NCBI GenBank assembly: GCA_036172665.1
Contig: CM069873.1
Span: 30,868,001 to 30,932,000 of the forward strand
Length of the DNA: 64,000 nt
Direction: 5' to 3'
Origin: Prosopocoilus inquinatus
Lineage: Eukaryota > Arthropoda > Insecta > Coleoptera > Lucanidae
In this document: positions 45,169-56,100 of the stretch, one piece after another
Layout of the letters: every line of letters begins with the position of its first letter
Position numbering within the stretch: position 1 is the first letter of the stretch
Notes under the pieces: generated by a model
Seen by the model: the letters and a program-made list of their open reading frames with translations, nothing else
The model's database searches: none
What the model was told of the DNA's origin: nothing
Position numbers and translations under genes: made by a program

Positions 45169-46280
45169 TTACGTTAAATGTTCAAACAAATTTCCATTTT
45201 GATTTATACATAACTGTGCTCGTTCGCTTAAACTTAATACAGCTCTTCTAATATTTCTTCTAGGAATAGTTTCGAAGGCATTAGAAATAAAATTTTTAAG
45301 TTCGTCCATATTTGCTGGAGTGTCTTTATAAACTTTATTCTTAATAGTTCCCCATAAATAATAATCTAGGGGATTCAGATCTGGTGACCTAGGGGGCCAT
45401 TCTACTGCACAACCTTTTCCTGTCCACTTTTGAGGAAATATTTCATTTAAGTAATTCTAACATTTAAAGATGTATGTGCAGGTGCCCCATCTTGCTGCCA
45501 CCATAAATTCCGTAAAATATTTAAAGGTATTTCATCTAAAGAATTAGACACATATTCACGAAGAATTTGGAGATACGCAGCCGAATTTAACGTTTCTTCA
45601 AACATAAATGGACCAATTAGTTGATCATTACAAATGCCCAAACATTGATTCCAAAGCGATTTTGGTACCTTATTCTTCGAACTGCTCTAGGATTTTCTGT
45701 GGCCCAAATGTGCTCAGTATTACGGTTAAAAATACCGCAGTTTGTAAATTTCGACTCATCGGTCCATATTATTTTTCCTAGAAATTGATCGTCCTCATTC
45801 GATCTCTGCACCAGCCAGTTACAAAAATCGCTTCTTCTAATGTTGTCTCCATCATGCAGAGCATGAGCAACATGAATTTTATATGGTTTGTATTTATTTT
45901 TTTTTAAACTTCGCGAAACTCCGACATGAGGAATATCTAATTGTACACCAACCTCACGCGTTGAAACAGACGGGTTCCCACGGACCTTAAAGAAATATTA
46001 TAAATTACACACATCTTATGGCTATATTGAAGCATAGAATTGTTACCATTTCCAAAATATCATTTCTAACTGGTTCTAAAACTCTGTTGCCATAAGGAGT
46101 ACGTTTTCTAATAAATGATCCATGCTCTCCAATGTTTCTGTCCAATTGTAAAAATATTGTTCTATGCGGTTGTTGTCTCTACGGGTAGGTTTGAAAATAC
46201 AATTCACTTGCTGTTTTCGTATTTCTGTTACACGAATAAAACATACGTAACATATAACGTTTTTCTTCATTGCTGAACAT
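45169..46280 (-). pseudogene. Broken Tc1/mariner transposase, DD41D-like, with probable intron
   Basis: Reading from an ATG at 46280 the product starts MFSNEEKRYMLRMFYSC. A stop codon interrupts it after about 30 codons. A 61-nt GT...AG segment at 45986-46046, with a pyrimidine-rich end, behaves as an intron in phase 0. Catalytic blocks follow: WTDESKF (first Asp), a frameshift near 45630, WWQQDGAPAH (second Asp), a frameshift near 45457, then SPDLNPLDYYLWG (third Asp). If the second frameshift is a one-base loss, 41 residues separate the second and third Asp, which fits DD41D elements. The frame ends at a TAA at 45169. At least three disabling lesions make it a pseudogene. Confidence 0.85.
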
Positions 46281-46702
46281 TATGCTTTGTTGCTATTAAT
46301 TAATAATAACAGTACACTTTTTAGTACTAAGAATCTTCACAATTTTAAAAAACAGTTTCTTCAAAAGTTGCAACAGGAGCAAGACCGTGTATTCTAGAAA
46401 GTTTCTTTTTTATTTATTGAATTATTTACCCTATATTTGTGTATGAGATCATTTCATTCTTTATTTACATCTACAAATTTGAAACAATTTTCCAAATATC
46501 GCCTAATAAATGTATTTATTTATTTACAAGTAGAGATTTGTAACAAGGTTAGTTGTAAGAGCAGCTTCTTCCCTTGGACTAAGCTGAAACTCGCCTTGTT
46601 CTAAATTTCATTTTTTTGTTTCTATTATATGTTACTTTTTTGGAAAAATTTTTTTTAGAAAATTTTTTTTTGTGCAAATCGTTTTTGATTGCAGTGAGAA
46701 CC

Positions 46703-46767
46703 TCGAGCAGCCTCTGGACAGCTGTTTCAGCCCTGCTTGGGGCTTCTTCAGCAGAAACGTAGCTCGA
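46703..46767 (-). ncRNA. Hammerhead ribozyme motif in inverted monomer
   Basis: It matches the 47059-47123 motif base for base on the opposite strand: CTGAAGA, stem II AGCCC/GGGCT, GAAA, stem III ACAG/CTGT and a GTC triplet. All core residues are intact. Confidence 0.88.
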
Positions 46768-47058
46768 CATTCCCACTGCAGACCAAAAACGACTTGCCCA
46801 ATTTATTCGCAAATGCGATGTAAGAATGATGAACATATAAAATAGCGACATCTTACTATCGCTTTTTGACCTAACATTGCAGTAGGATAGACAAATTGAA
46901 GCGGGATTTGCTCCTAATGAGCAATTTCAATTTGTCTATCCTACTGCAATGTTAGGTCAAAAAGCGATAGTAAGATGTCGCTATTTTATATGTTCATCAT
47001 TCTTACATCGCATTTGCGAATAAATTGGGCAAGTCGTTTTTGGTCTGCAGTGGGAATG

Positions 47059-47123
47059 TCGAGCTACGTTTCTGCTGAAGAAGCCCCAAGCAGGGCTGAA
47101 ACAGCTGTCCAGAGGCTGCTCGA
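47059..47123 (+). ncRNA. Hammerhead ribozyme motif, array monomer 1
   Basis: Core CTGAAGA, stem II AGCCC/GGGCT with loop CAAGCA, GAAA at 47098-47101, loopless stem III ACAG/CTGT, and cleavage expected after 47109 (GTC). Stem I: TCGAGC/GCTCGA and GTTTCTG/CAGAGGC (two G-U pairs) around a TAC/T internal loop. The internal loop and loop 2 could make the tertiary contact needed for fast cleavage. Confidence 0.9.
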
Positions 47124-47370
47124 GGTTCTCACTGCAATCAAAAACGATTTGCACAAAATTTTTCTAAAATCTTTCATTATGCTTTGACAGCAAGCATGGC
47201 CGCCTTGCATGGGGGACTCATTAGGAGCAAATCCCGCTTCAATTTGTCTATCCTACTGCAATGTTAGGTAAAAAAGCCATAGTAAGATGTCGCTATTTTA
47301 TATGTTCATCATTCTTACATCGCATTTGCGAATAAATTGGGCAAGTCGTTTTTGGTCTGCAGTGGGAATG

Positions 47371-47435
47371 TCGAGCTACGTTTCTGCAGAAGAAGCCCCA
47401 AGCAGGGCTGAAACAGCTGTCCAGAGGCTGCTCGA
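47371..47435 (+). ncRNA. Hammerhead ribozyme motif, array monomer 2, core mutation
   Basis: It is the same as monomer 1 except that the core reads CAGAAGA: position 47388 is A instead of the invariant U4. This should abolish or strongly reduce cleavage. Confidence 0.88.
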
Positions 47436-48032
47436 GGTTCTCACTGCAATCAAAAACGATTTGCACAAAATTTTTCTAAAATCTTTCATTATGCTTTGAC
47501 AGCAAGCATGGCCGCCTTGCATGGGGGACTCATTAGGAGCAAATCCCGCTTCAATTTGTCTATCCTACTGCAATGTTAGGTCAAAAAGCGATAGTAAGAT
47601 GTCGCTATTTTATATGTTCGTTATTTTTTTGGAGAATAAAGACATTATTATTATTATTATTATTGTTGCATGCTAATATTTAGCAACAAGCGTTTATTAA
47701 TTTGACAGCATTTGCAGTTTCTGATTCGAATCCAAAGCCATCTTCCGAATTTTTTTGTCTCGCAAAAATAAATTTTTATTTTGACCTTATTTTAAAGAAT
47801 TTTAATAACATGTGCTATATTGCCGTAATCGGCATGAAGAGTAGACTATTTTCCGACTAAATTTCAATTTTCTTTTTTTACAATTATTTCGAATATGAGT
47901 TAAGATAGAAATTTTTTCTCTCCGGATCATTAATGCTCATCAAATTTCGTAACTTTGCCAAATTTAAACCTACCCTCTATCTCTTCAAAGAAACGAGATC
48001 CCCATGGTGAGGGTCGAATTTGAAACAGCCTG

Positions 48033-48411
48033 TATACTTATTTATTCGTTAGAATAAGAAGTTTTCTCGCATCTTTGGACGGTTTATTTCCGCATTTTCG
48101 TGTTGTTTGATTAGCTCTTGTTTGTAAGGTTTTCTGACAGTTAATTTTGGGTGTTCACATAATTTTTTTTTCCCGATTTATACATTAATTAATTATTAAT
48201 TTATATTTACTTACATTTAGACGTATATATCTTTTAGGATGATTAGGTTGTTGTTAGCTTTAACATTTTTATGATTTTATCAGTGTGATGAGGTGGTTTT
48301 AAATCTTTCTTAGTGCTTTTAAGTTGGTAGCGTACTGAAGATGGCAGCTTAGCTGCCGAAATACGTATGTACGGATATAAAACTTATTGTGGGCGGAGGT
48401 TAATTTCAATT
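48033..48411. repeat. Outer inverted repeat, right arm
   Basis: Reverse complement of 43703-44108. It begins directly at the TATA flank of the mariner-like element and ends at TTAATTTCAATT. It carries the partner hammerhead motif. Confidence 0.88.
48321..48385 (+). ncRNA. Hammerhead ribozyme motif, second family, cleavage site mutated
   Basis: The core, stem II and stem III match the 43725-43789 copy. Position 17 (48369) is G where H (A, C or U) is required, so cleavage should fail. Confidence 0.78.
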
Positions 48412-50223
48412 ATTTCTTAAACCACAGTCTCCTTTACTATTTTAGTACATTTTGTTTAATTTGTAAATAATTATATCTGTAAATGATTTGAAACAGAATA
48501 AGTGCAACATCGTCAATTTTGGCGATTCTAGACGACAAAATGCGATTAGAAGTGTTATAAGAAGATGCGAATTATACAAAGATGGACAATAGTTTGAACA
48601 ACATGACATTTTTCTTTTAATAACTTACAAATTTCTGCAATTGTTTCATTAGTCTTTAGTATTTTTTTTTTGAATGTTACTTATTTTATTTAATTTTTCA
48701 ATATCTTGAAATTTTTCCCAAGTAAGGATACGAAGATTTTATGTAGTTGAAAAGAGAAAGGAATTTTCTATTATATTTTGTACGAATATTATCGTGCCAT
48801 TAAAAAAAAAAATTGGTCGACGTTGTCATCACTTCTGTATAAAGTAGACAGAAGAAAAAGTCCCTTTTAAGAATATACATATACACTTTATTGGGTGTTT
48901 GAGCAAAAATAAATGAGTTATAGCACGGAGCCTTTACAATCAAACAGACTGTACACCTAAGGAGAAAAATAATTATAGATACCAAATATCGAGACAGTTT
49001 CTATATACTATTATTATTATTAAAAACCTATTAAAATTATTACCTTTTCTGCGTGTTTGGATATTGTTTTATTAAAAAAGTCCCGTTATTATGTGAATTC
49101 CTATCAATTTTTAAAATTACCAAGACTGAACGTGAATCATTCTGTACAAAATATTTCTTTTATCTACCACGTTTACACGAAATATGCAAATATGTCAACA
49201 TTTTCAGAAAAGTTAAAAAATGAGTGAAATATGCAAATTTCAACAATCAAGAAAAAACAAAACACATTTTATTCACACGTTCAATATGTTTATAAATGTG
49301 TTTGGGTTAAGTTGGATATTAAGGCTAATTTTGTTACATCGTCTTGTATGTGTACATACAGAGTGTTACTTTTACTAATAAAAAAAAACTCCAATCATTA
49401 TTTTCATTATTAGTTGATATAAGAAATTTAAAGAAATGGGTTTTATATGTTCTTTTTCCTTTAGTAGAATCCAATACATAAACCTTCAAAACAAGGTGAT
49501 CATCGTTAACTTTAATGGAGGTAAAAGCAGCTTTGAATAAAGTTCCAATAATTAATTTTTAATTGCAAGTTTAGAAAATTTACCTTCAAATTTCATCGAT
49601 AAATAATAACACAAAAACTAGTAATCCAATTAGGTATACAATTTGTAATATTTATTACAAGTCACGGTAGTTTCACTGTTAGCATGAGTGGATCTTCGTT
49701 AAAAAATACCATTTGAGATTAACTTCTAATTTTTTTTTATAGGTTATGAATAAAATAACAAACGACGATTTACGTTAAGAAAAAACTAACCCAGAATTAT
49801 TGTTCAAATTACTATTTATTTTCCCTCATCTGTTAATTAGAAATATCAGTAACTTGTATGTACCAAATTCATCTTTCCTGAATCTTGTATTTTCCGCTCT
49901 GCATTATTTTTTCTGACTAAACTTGTTTTTCTTTTGTTTTGGGTGAGACTCTTAATACTACTTTTCCTGCTTGGAAGATTGGGTATTTGGAGATTGCCGC
50001 TGTTAGTTTTCATTGATCACGTGATGAACGATAACCAATAACTTTCGTCAAGTAACGACGACAGTCAATTACAGCAATCCCCGAATAGCCAATTCTCTAA
50101 ACCTCTAAAGCAGGAAATGCAGCTTTACAGTCTTTTTCAAATAAAGCGGAGCCCAGAAACATATACAGGTTGTGTCACTGCAAATAGGCATACAAGTTCG
50201 TTTATTAAGGCCCGGTCTTTTCC
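48412..50223. other. No gene recognised
   Basis: A+T-rich DNA without supported coding regions or repeats. Confidence 0.5.
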
Positions 50224-50326
50224 TCTCCTCATTAATTTATCTGCCAGGTAATACCCTTGGAAACTATTATCGATACAATGGTTTCCAAGGATAATACCTG
50301 GTAGATAAACTTATCAGGAGGTTAAT
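50224..50326. repeat. Hairpin, about 29-bp inner arms
   Basis: TTTATCTGCCAGGTAATACC at 50236 onward pairs with its inverse ending at 50309. Outer bases CCTC/GAGG extend the stem. Possibly a small MITE. Confidence 0.7.
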
Positions 50327-50837
50327 GGGCAGTGGAATTTCCGTGTAGATCGCCGATATTTATCACGACACCGACGTTCTGCTGATCAGATATGGTAATC
50401 TAATCATCACAAACCATTTTAATACCAAGATATACAATTGAGACTGCATCTAACGGGTCATTTTTAAAATTTTTAATTGAATTAAGCCATGACTTCTATA
50501 ACAACAGTTAAAATAAGCTTATAATGAATGAAGGAATGAAGCAGGCCTTAATTAATTCAATTTGAATTATCTGAAATGATTTGAGATGATTTAAATCAAA
50601 ATTTTTGTTGTCTTATCAGATTTGCCAACAATCTTTATCAAAATCATGGGTTACCCCAATTAAAAATTTAAAAAATGATCCGTTACTTTAAATGGCGAAC
50701 ACGGTATAATATATGTATAATAATATAAACGCCCTACACAAGTATAATAATAATAATTGTTCTGAACTATTATTAAGTTTGTTTAAAAATTTTAAAAATT
50801 AGTTGCAAATTCGGTTTTGATTGCAGTGGACCTCCTG

Positions 50838-50890
50838 AGCATCCCCTGTACATTTGTTTCGCTCCTATTGGAGACCTCTTCAGAAAGGAA
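50838..50890 (-). ncRNA. Hammerhead ribozyme relic
   Basis: The minus strand keeps CTGAAGA (50878-50884 on plus), stem II CTCC/GGAG, GAAA, stem III ACA/TGT with a two-base AA loop, and a GTA triplet. The inner part of stem I is lost, consistent with a 3-base deletion next to the core. The flanking GTCCACTGCAATCAAAA matches the retrozyme family. Confidence 0.6.
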
Positions 50891-51127
50891 GCAGTTCACA
50901 AACTCTACAACAAAACTGCGCTGACCGGGTTAACTCGAAATCGAGAGAAAATGTTGACAGCAATTTGGACATGTCATTAAATTTAATATTGTTATTGTAA
51001 ATAAGTGTTCCGTTGTAGGTACCTAATTAGGAAATTTATTTTAATTTGCATTTTATAACTTAATTCAATCCCATTTAAAACAGTTACTTGAAATTAAAAT
51101 GCTCAAGAAATGTTCAGTCCTAATTAA

Positions 51128-51311
51128 AAGTAATGTCTCCCCAATAAATTTTAAGTCACTATCTAACAAGTAAAGAAACACGTGTTGAATTTTATTTCAC
51201 GTGTTTCATTTGTACTTGTTTACCTACTCGTTCGTTTGCTGACGTGTCTACCTGTTATAACTGTCACAAGGGATCTGACGAAATTTATAATCTGTAGGGG
51301 AGACATTACTT
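51128..51311. mobile_element. Small inverted-repeat element, 184 bp
   Basis: AAGTAATGTCTCCCC and its perfect inverse bound 184 bp. A second perfect hairpin, GAAACACGTG and its inverse, lies inside at about 51175-51209. MITE-sized and without coding capacity. Confidence 0.65.
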
Positions 51312-52566
51312 AAAAATTTAACTGTACATTTAATTAAACAGAGGCGAACTGACTGGCCACACGGCCCTTCCGAATAATTTTTTCTTTCGTCTTGACTCAC
51401 AAGCAATTATTTTTAATTTTTTTAATATATTGTATTTATGTTCAATCCAATATTAATTAAAAAATTAAATAATTTTATCTAAACAGAAATTTCGTCACCT
51501 TTCAAAATAATTAATTGTTAATGACAAGAATGAATCGTTTAAAAAAAGTCAAGCTTTAAATTCGCTTAAATACGCTAATGCGTAAAAATGTATGTCCAGA
51601 CTACGTTTAAAAGTGTCAACGGTCACTTCTTTTGACATTTCACAGACTTAAATTGATATACTTTGGATTAGTTCACGTTATAAAAACACAAAGAAAACAA
51701 AAATTTTTTTTTGTAATCTTTCTGTTTGATTTACTCACTCTTTGTTTAATTAAATTGACTCTAAAGTAAGAAAAGCGCAATTTGAGCAGAAATAATTAAT
51801 TGTATTTTTAAAATACGTTTTTTTTTTGTTTTGCGTTGTAATATTTTCAAAATTTGTCATAAGTAAAAAAAACACATTAGAAAAGTTCATTTTGACTCTT
51901 GACAACAATCTATGATTTTAGATATTTAATAGATCGCTAAATCTGCAGTAAATAGATAATAACATAAAGAGCTAATAAAATAAATTTTTTATTCATTCAT
52001 TTTTAGTTAAAGTTTATAAAGAAACATCTTTCTACTTATAATAATTTTATATCTAGATCGCAGCGCATGAAGTGTGATATGGAATTTATTTTACGCATTT
52101 TTGCTGTAAGAAGGCTGTACACTTTTTGGTACGGAAATTTTATTACTGTGTTTGTTTTTTTTTAAACAATGAATGAGCAGTGTATATCACATGCCTAAAA
52201 CTTTTTTTACAGTTTTGCTTACACACTTTCATACATTTTCTGCAATCATAAATTAGTTTAACGCAAAACAACTTTAAAGATAAATTCTAAAATGTAGGAA
52301 CAATTTACTTTAATTAATAGAGCACTAGGATTCGCTATAAAAATCTCCTTAGTACATCTGCTCTAACTAAAAAAGTCTATTAAATCAATTTATGTAAGTT
52401 ATTTATGACGTCTGGTACATAATATAATATGAAAATAAATCGAGTTAGAGGGTTGTTTTCTATTAGTGTATGACAACAATGGGGCAGAAATTAAGAATGA
52501 GCAGCATAAAATTAAGGGCTAGTGGGCTCGGTCTTTAATATTGTGATGGGTCGTGAATAATGGCGA
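51312..52566. other. No gene recognised
   Basis: A+T-rich DNA directly upstream of element B. No supported feature. Confidence 0.5.
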
Positions 52567-52570
52567 TGCG

Positions 52571-52799
52571 AGTTATGTTAAACGCTCTATGACCCCTGAT
52601 TAGTAATATAAACAAGTGACGCATTGTTATTGTCCACTCATTTATCGTTATCTTTACTAAATATACAAACTATAGCATATATATTAGGGTCAGAACTTTA
52701 GTTTAGTCATATCTGCAGAACTTGTAACCGTTACTCTGCCCATCTGTAACTTTAATAAATGTTTTAAAAAACATTAACGTGTTTATAAAAAACATAATT
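52571..52799 (+). repeat. 5' LTR of element B
   Basis: 229 bp, AGTTA...AATT, with an AATAAA polyadenylation motif at 52754-52759. Identical by eye to the 3' LTR. Confidence 0.95.
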
Positions 52800-52816
52800 G
52801 GCGCAGTCAGTAGGAT
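52799..52816 (+). other. Primer binding site of element B (tRNA-Ser type)
   Basis: TGGCGCAGTCAGTAGGAT starts on the last base of the LTR. TGGCGCAGTC is the serine-tRNA type site of the gypsy/17.6/297 group. Confidence 0.85.
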
Positions 52817-53109
52817 AGTGCGGTCGCGAAAAAAGGTGCATCGTGCAAATTAAAATCGCGATTTGGGACTCCAGTTCCTTCAGTACTACCCAAAAGAACC
52901 CTGGACGAAGAAACTTCAAGAGAAATACATCGTGTAAGGCTCTGAAGATACCATTCGTCTTCCAATCCATAGAGGAGATCCACAGCTCTGGGCAACGCAG
53001 ATATCAACCTTTCACAAAATAGACGACTGGCAATTCCCGGATTTGGTGAGACCAAATTTTGAGTATCCCGTCTAATTTTTTCCATTATTTACCTGATTTC
53101 TTGTCTTAT

Positions 53110-56100
53110 ATGAACAGCAATTCAGTAAATAACTTAGATTTAGATTCTTTAATCGAAACATTTAATAATAGTATTAATCTATCTAAACCAACTGTAATCC
53201 AAGCAAAAATGCCAGAAGTAAATTATCAATTATTAAAATTATATGTAGACACAATTCCATCATACAATGGTGACCAAAATTCATTAGAAATTTTCATAGC
53301 GTCCTGCGACTATTTGTTCAATGAAATTAGTAACAACGACCCTCAAATAACTTCATATTTAATTAGAGTAGTAATTGGTAAATTAAAAGATCACGCACAA
53401 ATCTTAATTGGCACTAGGAACGAATTAAATACTTGGCCTTTAATAAAAAATGCTTTAAGAACTAGTTTCGGTGATCAGAGAAATTTAGATTGTCTCGAAC
53501 AAGACTTAATCACATTAACACCTTCAAAAAATGAACCACCATTAGAATTCGGCAAACGAATACAAATATTACGTAGTAGATTGTCTGCAAAATTAAACTC
53601 AATTAGTACAACGGAAATACCACAAGCCACAAAATTAGTATATTCTAAACAATATGACAATCTAGCATTAAAAACCTTCCTTCGTGGTTTATCGGGTAAC
53701 TTCCAAAGCATTGTAAGACTAAGAAACCCTATATCACTAGAAAATGCAATGGCCTATGTAATAGAAGAAGAGAACTTTATGTATACTCAAAATCTTCCTA
53801 ATATATTACATAATAATAAAAGCTCTTCTAACCAAATCAAAACGCAACCTCAAATGTTACCTAAGACGTTCAACTCATTTCCACAATATTCACACGTACC
53901 TACATCATTTAATCAATATCCTCAAAGATCTAACATGCAAATTCATCAAACACCTCTTACACAATGGCCACGAAATTTCTATAACCAAAATCCAAGACCC
54001 TGGACTTCTAACCAATTCCCTAGTCAACCTATTGACGTGAGACCAAGAGTAGTTCAACAAAAACAATTTACTAACTCTCAAGTTTTTGGTACTCCGAAAA
54101 ATGTCTTTAAACCAACAGGACAAATCCCAACAAACAAACCGGAACCAATGTCAACCACATCCAGAATCCCAACAATTAGACAACATAATAATTATAATAA
54201 TTATTTTAAAAACACTATACCAACATCAAGAAATTTTATTTCAGAGGAATTAAATCTCATGGAAAATAATTACTGTAATCACGAGCATACAGAAACGTAC
54301 CCTGATCCTTCTTTAAACATCCCTGATCATTACGATAACAATATTTGCAATGAGCAAAACTATGAACTTAACAATGTAAATAATGAGACTGACGAAGAGA
54401 TTAATGACGAATCCCAAATAAAACAACTTTCAAAATTTTCGGATGACTCACTCAACAGAAGACGCGACGTAATTTACGAAATCAACAACACGACTTGTGA
54501 TAATTCACTACCGTATATTAAAATTCAGAATCCACCTATTAAATTACTTATTGATACCGGATGTTATAAATCTATTATCAGACCTTCTATTGCAGAAAAA
54601 TACTTCCCAAATAAAATCTCTCAAGAAACATCAATAATTAAAACACCCATAGGAGAAAAGAAAATTAAATTTAAAGCTCACATTCCAGCATTTAAAGAAT
54701 TAGCAACTGACAAAGTAATTACTTTTATTCTTTTTGATTTTCATGATTTCTACGATGGCATATTAGGATTAGAAGACCTCAGAAACCTAGGAATATCAAT
54801 TAATCTTGCAGAGAAGAATTTAAGTAACAGTAATACAATCATTCCTTTCTACTACAGATTGCCTAAAGAAAACTCTTTTACAATTAGTGTTAACACCCAC
54901 GAAATTTTAAAAACTAAAGTTCCTGTAAACTATTATAATGGAGATGTGATAATTCCTGAACAAACTATAAATGACTTATACATCCCAGAAACTTTAACTA
55001 CTGTAAAAAACGGTTTTGCATTACTTGAAATCTCCAATAATACCGATTCCAGAATTACAGCAAACCTCATAAAGCCATTTGAAATTATACCTTTTCCAGA
55101 TAAAGAAAAAGAACAATATCAAATTTTTCATGCAGAACAATTTTTAACAGAAAATCACGCTGACAACGACACCGAGCATATTGATAAATTAATTAGAACT
55201 GATCATTTAAATCCAGAAGAAAAAAAAGCTACAATTTCCTTATGTCGTGAATTTTCAGATATTTTCCATAATAACAGTAAGAATTTGACTTTCACAAACG
55301 AAGTTAAGCATTCCATAAAAACTACCGACGCAATCCCAGTTCATACAAGATCATATAGATATCCTTTTATTCATAAGCCGGAAGTAGAAAGACAAATTAA
55401 CAAAATGCTCGATGATGGTATAATTAGACCATCACAAAGTCCCTGGAGTTCTCCTATTTGGATCGTTCCAAAAAAATTAGATAGTAGTGGTAAACAAAAA
55501 TGGAGAATTGTAGTAGACTACCGAAAAGTCAACGAAAAAACAATAGATGATCGTTACCCAATTCCGAACATTAATGACATACTAGATAAGTTAGGAAAAT
55601 GTCAGTACTTTAGTACTTTAGATTTGGCATCAGGATTCCATCAAATTGAAATGGAGCCGCAATCTGTTTCCAAGACCGCCTTTAATGTAGAGAACGGGCA
55701 CTACGAATTCGTCAGAATGCCATTTGGGCTTAAGAATGCACCTGCTACGTTCCAAAGGGTGATGGACAACATATTGAAAGACCTCCAAGGTAAAATTTGT
55801 TTTGTCTATATGGATGACATAATTATCTTTTCTACCTCTCTTCAAGAACATATTGCAAATTTAAAATTAATTTTTAAAAAATTACGTGAGTCAAAATTAA
55901 AAATCCAACTCGATAAATCAGAATTCTGTAGGAAAGAAGTAGAATTTCTCGGGCATGTTGTAACACCGGACGGCATTAAACCAAACCCGAAGAAAATCTC
56001 TGCAATTCAGAAATTTCCAATACCGAAAAATTCTAAAGAAATTAAAAGTTTCTTAGGACTTCTCGGGTACTATCGCAGATTTATCAAGAACTTCGCCAAA

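Larger units (their letters stand above)
46669..47158. repeat. Head-to-head palindrome of hammerhead repeat, about 233-bp arms
   Basis: The left arm 46669-46900 is the near-exact inverse of the right arm 46926-47158, with a 25-bp centre. A transcript through it would fold into a long double-stranded hairpin. The left arm is an inverted monomer of the array to the right. Confidence 0.9.
46927..47619 (+). repeat. Tandem array of 312-bp retrozyme-like monomers
   Basis: TCAATTTGTCTATCCTACTG recurs at 46927, 47239 and 47551, exactly 312 bp apart each time. There are two complete monomers and a 69-bp partial third. The full monomers are nearly identical. Each has one type I hammerhead motif and no credible coding capacity; the open frames around the motif exist only because the monomer is open by chance. 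The array ends in divergent DNA containing an ATT run. Monomer size, tandem layout and one ribozyme per unit match animal retrozymes. Confidence 0.88.
44361..48032. mobile_element. Tc1/mariner-like transposon with long inverted repeats
   Basis: CAGGCTGTTTCAAATTCG at the left and its inverse at the right start terminal inverted repeats of about 165 bp (44361-44525 and 47868-48032). The similarity resumes further in (around 44695-44775 and 47790-47865) after a stretch missing from the right arm. TATA flanks both ends. The element contains a broken transposase on the minus strand and, between the transposase 5' end and the right repeat, a hammerhead array. Confidence 0.9.

Noticed and set aside
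46579..47499. Repeated 60-90 codon frames sharing a peptide SSYVSAEEAPSRAET
   Set aside because: The frames are shadows of the hammerhead motif and flanking monomer. They change length with point mutations and occur on both strands of the inverted copy.
46975..47619. CRISPR-like repeat spacing
   Set aside because: The repeats are 312-bp head-to-tail monomers without spacers in a eukaryotic context.
53059..53109. Upstream TTG start for the element B polyprotein
   Set aside because: A non-ATG start is not expected here; the first in-frame ATG is at 53110.
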